Part shown: positions 1 through 8,188 of the stretch, one piece after another
Numbering within the stretch: position 1 is the stretch's first letter
Layout of the letters: the number at the start of each line of letters is the position of its first letter
Source of the DNA: Mycocentrospora acerina
Lineage: Eukaryota; Ascomycota; Dothideomycetes; Pleosporales
NCBI GenBank assembly: GCA_022701365.1
Contig: JAKUHH010000006.1
Coordinates: 1 to 12,527 of the forward strand
Length of the DNA: 12,527 nucleotides
Direction of reading: 5' to 3'
Program-made: the position numbers and the translations under genes
The notes under the pieces: generated by a model
Told to the model about the DNA's origin: nothing
The model's input: the letters and a program-made list of their open reading frames with translations, nothing else
Database searches by the model: none

Positions 1-1160
1 GTCAGAGCAGACGCGCTGAAAAAGGCAAAGTTGGTGGTTTTTATAAGGAAGAGATAGTAGAGAGTAAAGATAAGCTAGCTTCTAACATTAATATAGAACA
101 AGAGCCTAGAGCTTTAAAAAAATAAACAACAGAGCAACACTTACTAAAAAAAACAGTTTAAAAAAGGCTATTAATCTAAATAAGCACTGCTAAGCAGAAA
201 GAGAGGTAGGAATACCTATTTAAACAAGGTATTAAAGCTTTTTAAGATGCACTATTGCTTAGTGCAGACAACAATACTAGAGTAGCTACTAAAGAGCTAC
301 TAGCTTAAGCAGAAGCAGTAGTAGAAGGCAGGCTTATCTGCAACTATGCTGCTACTTAAGAGCTAGTAAGAGATATAAAAGCTATTTAAATTGAATTGTA
401 ATAATAACATAAAAATACTACAAATTAACACTAAATAAACACAGAAAACATAGTAAATAACAACAAAAACAACACTAAATTATATGCTTAAGCAGCAGGC
501 CTAGCAGACTCTGCTTTTGCTACTAACAGTAATAATAATAATAAAAATATTAAGAAAACAAAAAAACAGCACTTGTAAGCTGCTCTAAAGCAGCAAAAGT
601 AAAAAGAATTAACCTTGCTTATAAACTAAAACTTTTAACGCAACTTAAATGTACTAAAGCAGAGAGATGCTATAAATGCTGCTCTAGCTAATATTATAAA
701 TAAAGCTCTAGTAGTATCTAGAATTAGCTATACTACTATTAACAATGTTGTTATTACAACAACAGATGCCTACAACGCTGATTTTTTGCTATAAAATTAA
801 GATAGCTAGATTCCTAGCCTCCTATTTTAACACTAAAAGATTTAGAAATTAGAAAGCTAGATTTAAGTAGTAGCTTACTACGTCTATGCACATAATAAGT
901 TTTTACTAAACCTAGCTCTTCTAAAAATAGAAATAGAAATATTTAATAATATTACTATACAAGGCAACCCTAGGTAGCTAACACCTATAGCAAAACTAAG
1001 AAAACTAAATAGCTTTACCCTTAATAAGAGATATAGCTCTATTGTTTTTGCAGTTAAAAATTAACAAGAGTGCAACGCATTACTTGCTAGAAAATTACTA
1101 GCTATTGCAGGAGAAAAAGCTAAAATAGTAGTCTATAAAACACTTAGTATAGCAAAGCTC

Positions 1161-1355
1161 TGCTTAAGTTGTTATAAGCAAGGGCATACAAAAGATAGCT
1201 GCAAAGAAATAGGCTGCAAATTCTGCAGCTTAGAGCACTATACAAAAGATTATGCAAGCTGCAAAGATTGCAGCATAACAGGTAGTCTATGCTAGCACTA
1301 ATCTCCTACTTGCAGAAATTGCAAAGGAGAGCATATAGCAACAAGCTATAGGTGT
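1161..1355 (+). other. Three Cys/His zinc knuckles of LINE ORF1
   Basis: Frame 3 shows CLSCYKQGHTKDSC (C-X2-C-X4-H-X4-C, 1161-1202), then CKFCSLEHYTKDYASC (C-X2-C-X3-H-X7-C, 1215-1262), then CRNCKGEHIATSYRC (C-X2-C-X3-H-X6-C, 1311-1355). All metal-binding residues are intact although stops at 1293 and 1299 separate the second and third knuckles. The triple arrangement is typical of Tad1-clade ORF1 proteins. The same array with the same 195-bp length occurs on the minus strand at 6601-6795. Confidence 0.92.
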
Positions 1356-1463
1356 AGCTATAGGCTATTAAAAAATAGAGAAGCAGCAGAATTAAACACT
1401 ACTGCTAGTACTACTACTAGCCCTAGTATTAACGCTGTAGCTAATGCTAATACTAACGCTAGA

Positions 1464-1492
1464 AATAGCAACAGCAATAGCAATAGCAACAA
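1464..1492 (+). repeat. AGCAAY hexamer repeat in ORF1 tail
   Basis: The Asn/Ser tail of ORF1 is encoded by AGCAAC/AGCAAT units, here about five in a row. The same repeat occurs in LINE copy 2 on the minus strand at about 6459-6484. It is a simple repeat inside the coding sequence and probably varies in length between copies. Confidence 0.7.
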
Positions 1493-1591
1493 CACTACTA
1501 CAACTCCTCTAGTAAACACACTATAAGTACACAAAAAAACACTTATTCTAGCACAGATATTTTAGATGCTCCTCTATCTAAAAGAAAAGGA

Positions 1592-2340
1592 GAAATTGTG
1601 TTTCTACAACATAATATAAGAAAAAGATAAGAAACTTAACAATCTCTCTTAGAAATAGCATTTGCTAGAAAAGCAGACCTAATTCTAGTGCAAGAACCTA
1701 GCATGTGGCTAGATAGGCAGGATAAGTAGTTCTTACTACAATACCTTGCCTATACTCTAGTCTTAATAGAAACTATTAAAAGGCCTAGAACTGCTATCTA
1801 TGTTTATACTAAAACTAGCCTAAAGTATAGCTTAAGGCTAGATGTAAGTAAAAACGCAGATTTAACAGTTCTAGAAATAACAGGCTTAGCAGAAAACTTT
1901 CTTCTGCTAAACCTTTATAATAAAAAAGAATTAGCAGCAGACTCTAAAACACAGGCTAATAGTTAAAAGACTTTGCAAAGACTGCTCTTAAGCTTAGATT
2001 TAAAACAACAACCTTTTTTATTAGCAGGCAATTTTAATAGCCACCACGCGTGGTAGAACACTGCTATACAAAACCCAAATCTAGAGGATAAGCAGCTAGT
2101 AGAGTAGTTAAAAAAACATAATTACTAGCTGCTAAATACTAACTAGGAGCAAATGTTCTATAGGTCTAATCTTAGAGCTAAGTTAGTAATTAACCTAGCT
2201 TTTAGTGCAGGCTTTAGAAATAGCCCCTAGGAAAATTAGCAAAAGGGTAAAGATACTAGATCTGACTACATACTAATTAGCTACTCTGCTATTTCTACAC
2301 AAACAACGTACTTAAATCCTATTTTAGACCTACCTTATGC
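1592..2340 (+). other. AP-like endonuclease (EEP) domain of LINE ORF2, copy 1
   Basis: Frame 2 shows the expected motif series: FLQHNIRK (metal-site Asn motif, from 1601), LILVQEPS (catalytic Glu, near 1680), LLAGNFNSHH (near 2020, the family's GDFN with Asp changed to Asn, a G-to-A type change) and RSDYILIS (from about 2258, the SD(H/Y) motif). Known role: nicks target DNA to prime reverse transcription. The linker beyond 2340 to about 2900 is Lys/Leu-rich, as in Tad1 elements, and has no recognisable domain. Confidence 0.85.
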
Positions 2341-2999
2341 TTTAGAAAAAGCAGACTAGGAAATCTTTACTACAGAGCTTGCTCTAGGATTTAATAAAAA
2401 TAAAATACAACAAAAGCTTCTAGAAATAGAGGCTTTAACAAAACAACAAGAGCTAGAGGACCTAGAAATATTAGCTAGCCTAACTAGAAAAATTAATAGT
2501 ATAGCAGAGCTATTTACTTTAACTATCTAAGCAGCAGCTAATAAATCTATTCTTAAGCTAAAGTTAAGCATAAGGTTAAAGCCTTAGTAGAGCAAGGAGC
2601 TAGCAAATTAGAGGAAACTCTATAGCAAAGCCTTGCAACGCTACCTCTTACGCCCTAGCTTAAAAAACAAAACAAAAGCAAATAGGCTACGCAATAGCTA
2701 TTTAAAAAATATAAAAACAGCAAAAACAGAGCACTAGAATCTATTTCTGCAAAAAGCATAAGGAAAAGATATTTTTAAGGCTTTTAACTACACAAAAGAA
2801 AGAACAGTTAGAACAGTCCCTCCTCTGCAATACACAATAGGAGGAGAGACTCTAGTTGCAAAGGAGTTTAGTGAGCAGTGTACTGCTTTAGTACTACACT
2901 GTTTTCTAGTCTACCTAGCTCTACAGTCCCTCTAGATTAGACTAACTACAAGCAAAACAAAGCCTAGGCCTAGCCTAAGAAATTAGAAAAAATAAAGGT

Positions 3000-3960
3000 G
3001 TACAACGCTATATTTTCTAGCTCTTAGAAAAAGGCTCCTAGCACAGACAAACTATCTTTTGCAATTATCTAAAAAGCGTATTAAAAACAAACTCTAGAAT
3101 TTGTGTTACTATACTAAATTCTATTTGATATAGGCTACTACCCTTAATGCTAGCAACAGGCAATAGGGGTTATATTACCTAAAGCAAATAAAAAGGACTA
3201 CTTACAACCTAAGTCCTATAGAGTTATATTACTGTTAAACTGCTTAGGCAAAGCATTTAAAAAAATGCTAGCTATAAGGCTTAGCTACCTAGCAGAAACA
3301 GGGGATCTCCTTCAGCCTACTTAAATAGGCGGCAGAAAGCAGAAATCAGCACTAGACGCTTGCCTATTACTACAGTCTAAAGTAGAGGCAGGCTAGGCTA
3401 GTAAGAAAATTACAGGCCTGCTATTTTTGATGTTAAAGGAGCCTTTAACTATGTTACTACTAAATTAATTGCTAGTAATGTGTAAAAAATTACAGCTACC
3501 TTTAGCATTTATTAGGTAGGTTAAGTATTTTCTAAGTAATAGATTTTTACAACTAAAATTTAACAACAACATACAAGCACTAGAAAGAATTAAGATAGGC
3601 ATCTCTTAAGGATCTCTTATATTGCCTATCTTATTTCTAATCTATATTAGAGATATTTGCAAGCCTAGGCCTGCTACGTTTAATTTCTTATATTTAGATA
3701 ATATTGCAATAGGAGCAACAGCAACAACAGCAGAAAAAGTAGTAGCAATACTAGAAAAAACTGCTAAGGCTATGCTTCTAAAAGTAAAAGAAAGTGCTAT
3801 TAAATTTAAAGTTTCTAAAACAGAGCTCTTATTTGCTAGCAAAAAAAGAACAGCAGAAAAAGAAGAGAAGACTCTATTAATAGGAAATAAGACTATCTAT
3901 CTTAGCTCTCTAGTTAGGTAGTTAGGCTTTTTTCTAGATAGAAAGTTTTCTTATAAACAA
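3000..3960 (+). other. Reverse transcriptase domain of LINE ORF2, copy 1
   Basis: Frame 1 carries the non-LTR RT blocks: AIFSSS then KKAPSTDKLSF (3010-3063), KSYRVILLLNCLGKAFKKML (about 3211-3270), GGRKQKSALDACLL (about 3328-3369), then DVKGAFNYV in frame 3 (3429-3455), and PLAFIR followed by FLSNRFLQL back in frame 1. The longest stop-free stretch of the element is 3622-3921 (99 codons, first ATG at 3622). It contains the palm active site at 3691-3702, read YLDN where the family has Y-x-D-D, so the second catalytic Asp is now Asn (AAT for GAT/GAC, a G-to-A change). This stretch is a remnant, not an independent gene. Confidence 0.88.
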
Positions 3961-4669
3961 CACGTGCAAAATAAGGTTGCAATAGCATAATAAGCCTTCT
4001 ATAGCCTACAAAGGCTAGGCAATATATAAAAAGGCCTTAGTATGCAAGCAACTAAACTGCTATATATTTCTTGTGTCTAGTCTATTGCAGACTACGGCAC
4101 GCAATTGTGGTGGAAAAAAGGAAACAAAAGGCTGCTACGCTATTAACAAACAATGCAAAACACTGCATTAAGACAAATACTAGGTGCTTTTAAAGGATCT
4201 CCTATAAAAGCACTAGAAATAGAGGCAGTAATCTTACCTTTAGAAATTAAAGCAGAAAAGCTGTGCTAGCAATATGCTTTAAGGCTACTAGCTTTTAGTA
4301 GTAACTACCCTATTAGGAAAGCTATTTGCAGAGAAAAACAATAATAAAAAAATATAAAAAATACACAAAACACAGAAAAACAAACTTAACTTAGCAGGCT
4401 AGCTAGAAGGATAGAAAAACACTCTAATATAGAGGAAATATTAATCCTACTAGCAAAGCTGTAGAGTAAGCCTGCAGACTCTTATGCTACTATCTATATA
4501 TCTAGAAAAAATAAAGAAAAGACTGCAAAAGCTTACTAACGCTGGTTACTACAAAAACACAAAAAACAACAACAAAAAAATTAGACAATCCTAGCTGCTG
4601 CTGCAACTGCTAGAAATAGCAATAGTAACAGTAGTACTACTACTACTACTACTAGGCTAGCTTAACCTA

Positions 4670-5075
4670 TCTTGCTATACACAGACGGGTTAAAACAGGG
4701 AGAAGAGACTGCAGCAGGCTATTGTTAAATAGACCTGCTAAGTCTTAATTACCTGCAAGCAAAAAGCTTTAACCTAGGAGAAGGCCTAGAAATAATAGAC
4801 GCTAAGCTATACGCTATTTTTAGAGCGTTAAGCAACTTAGTACTGTAAGAGCTTTTTGCAGAAACTATCTATATTTTTGTAGACAGCTAAGCAGCTCTAA
4901 AAAGACTGCAAAGCACTGCATCAAAAGAAAGATAAAAGATTAGCTATTTAATTACTAGGCTTTGTAAAAGGCTAGTACAACAAGGAAATAGAGTAGATTT
5001 TAAGTAGATTCTAGGCTACTAAAAAATTAAAGGAAATTACTATGCTAACAGGCTAGCTAAGGCAGGCCTAAAGCA
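4670..5075 (+). other. RNase H domain of LINE ORF2, copy 1
   Basis: Frame 1 shows LLYTDGLKQGEETAAGY (first Asp, from about 4672), IIDAKLYAIFRAL (about 4792-4830, where the family has Glu-Leu and this copy has Lys-Leu), IYIFVDS followed by a TAA and AAL (about 4867-4899, second Asp kept), and GNYYANRLAKAG (about 5032-5067, matching the usual GNExAD region with changes). Known role: removes RNA from the RNA-DNA hybrid. The Glu-to-Lys and His/Glu changes make it inactive. A microsatellite-like run of ACT triplets at about 4634-4654 lies in the linker just before it. Confidence 0.82.
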
Positions 5076-5370
5076 CACAAAAACAGAAACAGAAGAGGTT
5101 GCTACTACTTTAAGCTATCTAAATAGAAAACTAAAAGAAGAAACAACTTTAGAGTAGCAAATAAGCTAGCAATAAGCTAAAGAAAAAGAAAAAGGCAAAA
5201 TCTATAATAGTAATACTAAAGGGCAACCTAGGTTTACTCTTAAAGCTAAGCCCTTACTATTTCCTAAGCAAATTACAGCAGCTTACTATTAGCTTAAGCT
5301 AAGAAAAGGCTTTTTTAAAGCATTTTCTAAAGTAATAGTTAAAGACAAAAAAAGAGCATTTTTTAGTAGT

Positions 5371-5418
5371 TGCAACGCATTGCAAACACCTAAGCACCTG
5401 CTCTTACATTGCAAATAC
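5371..5418 (+). other. C-terminal Cys/His motif of LINE ORF2
   Basis: Frame 1 reads CNALQTPKHLLLHCKYY, a C-X5-TPxHLLLxC pattern that follows RNase H in Tad1-type ORF2 proteins and is assumed to bind nucleic acid. Cys and His positions are intact. A Leu/Ala-rich tail continues to ARWLLAAGALD and a TAG at 5575. Confidence 0.7.
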
Positions 5419-5530
5419 TACAATCTAGAGAGAAAATAAATGCAGAAAGAGATAGGCAGGCTAATATTAGCTGCTCTCTTTAATACTAAAGCAGGGCAAA
5501 CAGCACTGTTTAATTTTCTGCAAAAAACAG

Positions 5531-5765
5531 AAATAGCAACAGCTAGGTGGCTGCTGGCTGCAGGAGCTCTAGACTAGAAGAGATTACAATGTGCAACAGG
5601 GGCCCAGCAACAGGCCTCTGCAACACGCAACAGGGGGCTAGTAATAGCCTGCAAACAACGTGCAACAGGGGCCTAGCAACAGGCCTCTACAACACACAAA
5701 AACAACAAATAGCAACAGCCTAGATAGCTGCCTGCTGCAGGAGCCTTGACCTAAAGGCCTACTAC
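5531..5765 (+). repeat. Internal duplications in the LINE 3' tail
   Basis: Two overlapping repeats are visible. A block starting GTGCAACAGGGGCC at 5591 recurs at 5660 (period 69), including the following AGCAACAGGCCTCT. A block starting AAATAGCAACAGC at 5531, spanning the ORF2 C-terminus, recurs at 5707 (offset 176) with GCTGCAGGAGC. This is the most GC-rich, least mutated part of the LINE. Duplication of the ORF2 end makes the true stop uncertain. Confidence 0.75.
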
Positions 5766-5969
5766 AACGAAATAGACCTGCTAGAGAAATGAACTATTGT
5801 TAGAAAGCCACGTAGTGAGAACACTACTACTGTTTTACTAGGCTTCTAGGGCTCTAGAATAAGAGAGCTTAGCCTAGGAGGAAAAACAGCGCCTTATAGA
5901 CTAACGTCTGCATAGGCATTATTGTATTTAGTCTAGCTAGTTAGATAGATTAATGCAATATAAATGTAG
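5578..5969 (+). other. LINE copy 1 3' untranslated region
   Basis: This stretch between the apparent ORF2 end and the poly(A) has no further domain. The first half holds the duplications described separately. The second half (about 5770-5969) is unique within the window and carries no recognisable motif. No canonical AATAAA is seen; the last bases before the poly(A) are AATATAAATGTAG. Confidence 0.6.
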
Positions 5970-5987
5970 AAAAAAAAAAAAAAAAAA
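5970..5987 (+). other. Poly(A) tail of LINE copy 1
   Basis: A run of 18 A directly follows the 3' UTR. It marks the 3' end produced by target-primed reverse transcription. The next base (5988) already belongs to the inverted second LINE copy, which places the insertion junction exactly here. Confidence 0.88.
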
Positions 5988-6437
5988 CTATTAGACTATA
6001 TTTTAGAGTCTGCTGCTAATTCTTTCTTATTATAAAGGTTTAGCAGAAAAAAATCTTCTTCTAGGCCTGTTATTTCTAGAACTGTTAAGTTAACATCTTT
6101 ACTTATATCTAACCTTAAGCTATACTTTAAGCTAGTTTTAGTGTATATATAGATAGCAGTTCTAGGCCTTCTAGTTATTTCTATTAAAACTAGAGTATAG
6201 GCAAGGTGTTGTAGTAAGAACTACTTATCCTGCCTATCTAGCCACACGCTAGGTTCTTGCACTAGAATTAGGTCTGCTTTTCTAGCAAACGCTATTTCTA
6301 AGAGAGATTGTTAAGTTTCTTATCTTTTTCCTACATTATATTGTAGAAACACAATTTCTCTTTTTCTTTTAGATATAGAAGCATCTAAAATGTCTATGCT
6401 AGAATACGCGTTTTTTTATATACTTATAGTGTAGTGA
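5988..6437 (-). pseudogene. LINE ORF2 endonuclease N-terminus, copy 2, truncated
   Basis: On the minus strand the frame contains DILDASISKRKREIVFLQYN, then ARKADLILVQEPS and a following WLDRQDK, closely matching copy 1 from about 1555 on. The catalytic-Glu motif LVQEP is present. The fragment ends before the GDFN motif, at the insertion point of copy 1. As in copy 1, this frame overlaps the ORF1 frame at its start. TAA/TAG occur at the same KR*ET*Q positions as in copy 1. Confidence 0.82.
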
Positions 6438-7228
6438 CTAGAGGAGTAGTAGTATTGTTGCTATTGCTATTGCTATTGCTACTTCTAGCATTATTATTAG
6501 CAGCAGTGTTAGCACTAGTGCTAGTTGTGCTGGTTGTGCTCGTAGTAGTGTTTATTTCTGTTGTTTTTGCATTTTATATAATTTTAGATAGCCTATAGGT
6601 ACACCTATAGCTTGTTGCTATATGTTCTCCTTTGCAGTTCCTACAAATAGGAGATTAGTGTTAGCATAGACTACCTATTGTGCTGCAATCTTTGCAGCTT
6701 GTATAATCTTTTATATAGTGCTCTAGGCTGCAGTATTTGCAGCCTATTTCTTTGCAGCTATTTTTTATGTGCCCTTGCTTATAGCAGCTAGAACAGAGCT
6801 TAGCTATATTAGGTGTTTTATATGCTACTAGAGAGGCTCTCTCTTCTGCAATAGCTAGTGATTTTCTAGCAAGAAGTGCGTTAAACTCTTGTTAATTTTT
6901 AACTGCAAAGACAATAGAGGCATACCTCCTATTAGGAGCAACACTACCTAACCTTTCTAGTTTTGCTCTAGGCATTAGCTACCTAGGGTTGCCTTATATA
7001 GTAATTTTGTTAAATGTTTCTATTTCTATTTTTAGAAGGGCAGGGTTTAGTAAAAACTTATTATGTGCATAGACATAGTAAGCTACTACTTAGATCTAGC
7101 TCTCTAATTTTTAGATTTTTTAGTATTAAAACTTAATACTAGAAATCTAGCTATCCTAGTTTTTAAGCAAAAAATCAGCGTTGTAGGCGTCTGTTGTTGT
7201 AATAACAACGTTGTTGTTAGTAGTATAG
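6438..7228 (-). pseudogene. LINE ORF1, copy 2, both ends missing or uncertain
   Basis: On the minus strand the frame enters at the LTR junction and shows the same middle domain as copy 1 (VVITTTDAYNADFLL). Three zinc knuckles follow at 6795-6601: CSSCYKQGHIKNSC, CKYCSLEHYIKDYTSC and CRNCKGEHIATSYRC, all metal ligands intact. Then comes a Thr/Ser/Asn tail built of ACT and AGCAAT repeats. The tail ends at a TAA equivalent to the one at 1524 in copy 1. Having that TAA in both copies supports, but does not prove, that it is the native ORF1 stop. Other stops are TAA/TAG. Confidence 0.83.
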
Positions 7229-7516
7229 TGTAACAACGCAGGTTATAAGTGAATGATCTGAATAGGGTCTAAAGTGTCCACTACTAGGCATATAGAAGTG
7301 CTAGGACTAGAGGATATACTAAAGATACTATTCTCTACACCTATAGGTCTTATATAAAAGGATATAGAAAAACTACTTTATAAAGCTATACAGACTGCCC
7401 TTTTTATATATCTCTTCCTAAGGTTACTATCTAAGGTAAGTATAAATTATGTAGCTATTAAATAGGTGTTAGTTAACTTAAAGGTAATAATAAGATATAA
7501 TATTATAAATATTACA
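7229..7516 (-). repeat. LTR A: 288-bp Gypsy-type LTR, minus orientation
   Basis: On the plus strand it runs from TGTAACAACGCAGG to AATATTACA, so it has TG...CA ends. Its reverse complement aligns end to end with LTR B (8600-8887), with equal length. Differences are mainly C/T and G/A. In its U3 half (7390-7516) LTR A is the mutated partner, with about two dozen C-to-T or G-to-A changes by eye. In its U5 end (7229-7300) LTR A is the better preserved one and still has TCA, TGA and TGG triplets. A polypurine tract at its inner edge makes it the 3' LTR of a minus-strand element. The left boundary cuts LINE copy 2; the five bases before it are TATAG (possible target duplication, partner not in window). 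Confidence 0.88.
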
Positions 7517-7532
7517 CTACCTCTCTTTTTTA
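7517..7532 (-). other. Polypurine tract next to LTR A
   Basis: On the minus strand the bases just upstream of LTR A read TAAAAAAGAGAGGTAG, an almost pure purine run ending at the LTR boundary. This is where LTR retrotransposons prime plus-strand DNA synthesis. It fixes the element's orientation as minus and LTR A as its 3' LTR. Confidence 0.72.
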
Positions 7533-7912
7533 TATAGGCAAAAAGTCTTTTTTTATAGAGTTATCTTTTATCTGTATAAAAGAGAGAGAGAAAAAGAGGT
7601 AAAGTAGAGTTTAGACAGTGTCTAGGTTTCTTTCTTTTATCTTTATAAAACCTTTTTATCTAAAGTTTACATTACCTTTTTTTTCTACTTTTCTTTTATA
7701 GTACAAGTCTTTATCTTATCTAAATATATCTCTTTTTATATTTAACTCTTATTTATATCTTACTGTAGAGTAATCTTTAATAATATTTTAACTTTTACTT
7801 TAAAAAACATTTTCTTTATTATTACTTTAATAATTATCTTTTTTACTTTAAGATAAATTTTTATATATAGAGGCTCTCTCTTTTAAAATCTTTATTTCTT
7901 TAGTAGTAAGGC

Positions 7913-8188
7913 TTAATGTTGTTTATACATATCCTTTATTAAGCCTTTTTAGTAGTGTTTTGCTAATAAGTATAGCAGAACTATAATTACAACTATAACT
8001 AAAACTATAACTGCAGCAGCAGCAGCAATAATAACAATAATAACAACACTAGCAGCACTAGCACCAGCACCAGCACTAGCACCAGCACTAGCACCTGCAC
8101 CTGCACCTACAACCACACCTACACCTGCCCCTATGCTAATCCCTGTCCCCCCTAGTGCCCTCCTAGTAGCCTTTTAGGTTATCTGCAT
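7913..8188 (-). pseudogene. Possible 91-codon Gly/Ala-rich hydrophobic protein, two stops
   Basis: On the minus strand an ATG at 8188 opens a 92-codon frame ending at TAA (7915-7913), interrupted by TAA at codons 5 and 80. Both stops are preceded by C, so they fit mutated CAA Gln codons. Residues 1-12 are basic (KATRRAL). Residues 13-47 are a Gly/Ala/Ser tract such as GAGVGVVVGAGAGASAG. Residues 48-75 are strongly hydrophobic (VVIIVIIAAAAAVIVLVIVV) and long enough for a membrane helix, followed by a short charged tail. I do not recognise a family. It may be a real extra gene of the Gypsy element, a captured gene, or a chance product of the triplet repeat on the other strand (plus strand: GCA/CCA-type repeats). 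No ribosome-context evidence applies. Confidence 0.3.
8012..8130. repeat. Degenerate GCA/ACC-type triplet and hexamer repeat
   Basis: The plus strand shows GCAGCAGCAGCAGCA, then AATAATAACAATAATAACAAC, then alternating GCACTA/GCACCA and GCACCT units. It is far more GC-rich than its surroundings. The mixture of CCAG and CTAG in otherwise identical units suggests partial C-to-T mutation of an originally purer repeat. Confidence 0.75.

Larger units (their letters stand above)
3..1526 (+). pseudogene. LINE ORF1 (gag-like RNA-binding protein), 5'-partial, many stops
   Basis: Frame 3 reads as a degraded Tad1-type ORF1 from the left edge to a TAA at 1524, or possibly to a TAG at 1563 if 1524 is a mutated Gln codon. 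The first ~120 bases are open and charged (Lys/Glu rich). A middle domain at about 640-1140 contains the stretches VVITTTDAYNADFLL and YVYAHNKFLLNLALL, resembling the RNA-binding core of these ORF1 proteins. Three zinc knuckles follow at 1161-1355, then a low-complexity Asn/Ser/Thr tail at about 1395-1515. Family role (known): nucleic-acid binding and chaperoning of the element RNA. All internal stops are TAA or TAG. No start codon is assigned because the N-terminus is cut by the window. The frame runs into ORF2, which is read in frame 2. Confidence 0.85.
1487..5577 (+). pseudogene. LINE ORF2 (endonuclease - reverse transcriptase - RNase H), stops and frameshifts
   Basis: The ORF2 polyprotein begins in frame 2, which is open from 1487 (start codon not identifiable), so it overlaps the end of ORF1 in the -1 frame. 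Order: endonuclease (about 1592-2340, frame 2), linker, reverse transcriptase (about 3000-3960, mainly frame 1), RNase H (about 4670-5075, frame 1), C-terminal Cys/His motif (5371-5418), and a tail ending near the TAG at 5575. Frame changes: near 2880 (frame 2 to 1), near 3429 (frame 1 to 3, as if one base were lost in the run before the DVKGAF motif), and near 3483 in a run of six A (back to frame 1). Dozens of TAA/TAG interrupt it. Several catalytic positions are also altered, so it is dead regardless of the stops. Confidence 0.88.
1..5987 (+). mobile_element. Tad1-like non-LTR retrotransposon (LINE), copy 1, mutated
   Basis: Two consecutive decayed reading frames and a terminal poly(A) show a LINE. 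ORF1 lies in frame 3 and ends in three Cys/His knuckles. ORF2 carries an AP-type endonuclease, reverse transcriptase, RNase H and a C-terminal Cys/His motif, the domain order of the fungal Tad1 clade. No LTRs flank it. The 5' end is off the left edge, since ORF1-like coding sequence is already readable at base 3. Both frames are full of TAA/TAG, many at positions where the families carry Gln or Trp, as expected from C-to-T change on either strand (RIP). ORF2 also has three frame changes. The element is inactive. Its poly(A) joins an inverted fragment of a related copy, so it probably inserted into that copy. Confidence 0.9.
5988..7228 (-). mobile_element. Second Tad1-like LINE copy, internal fragment, inverted
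   Basis: Read on the minus strand, this segment matches bases about 728-1962 of copy 1 with only small length differences (1241 versus about 1235 bp) and many transitions. It starts within ORF1, passes the three zinc knuckles and the ORF1/ORF2 overlap, and stops in the endonuclease domain at CTAATAG, which abuts the poly(T) of copy 1. Its 5' side is cut at 7228/7229 by an LTR. The missing 3' part should lie left of the window, inverted, if copy 1 inserted into it. It shares several stops with copy 1 but differs at other mutated sites, so the two were at least partly mutated independently. Confidence 0.88.

Noticed and set aside
1464..1492. CRISPR-like or other spaced array
   Set aside because: The hexamers are contiguous, without spacers, and encode the Asn/Ser tail of ORF1.
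3642..3842. Minus-strand 66-codon open frame
   Set aside because: It lies entirely opposite the RT coding frame at 3622-3921, has no recognisable motif and is a shadow of that frame.
3622..3921. Independent 99-residue gene
   Set aside because: It is the longest stop-free stretch of LINE ORF2 and holds the RT active-site region. The ATG at 3622 is an internal codon.
5970..7228. Twin-priming inversion within one LINE insertion
   Set aside because: Twin priming puts the inverted 5' piece upstream of the 3' piece. Here copy 1 already has its own version of the same segment, and the inverted copy follows the poly(A), so it is a separate element.
7913..8188. Envelope-like gene of the Gypsy element
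   Set aside because: The frame is too short, lacks a signal peptide, cysteine pattern or fusion motif, and could be driven by the triplet repeat. Only a hydrophobic frame is claimed.
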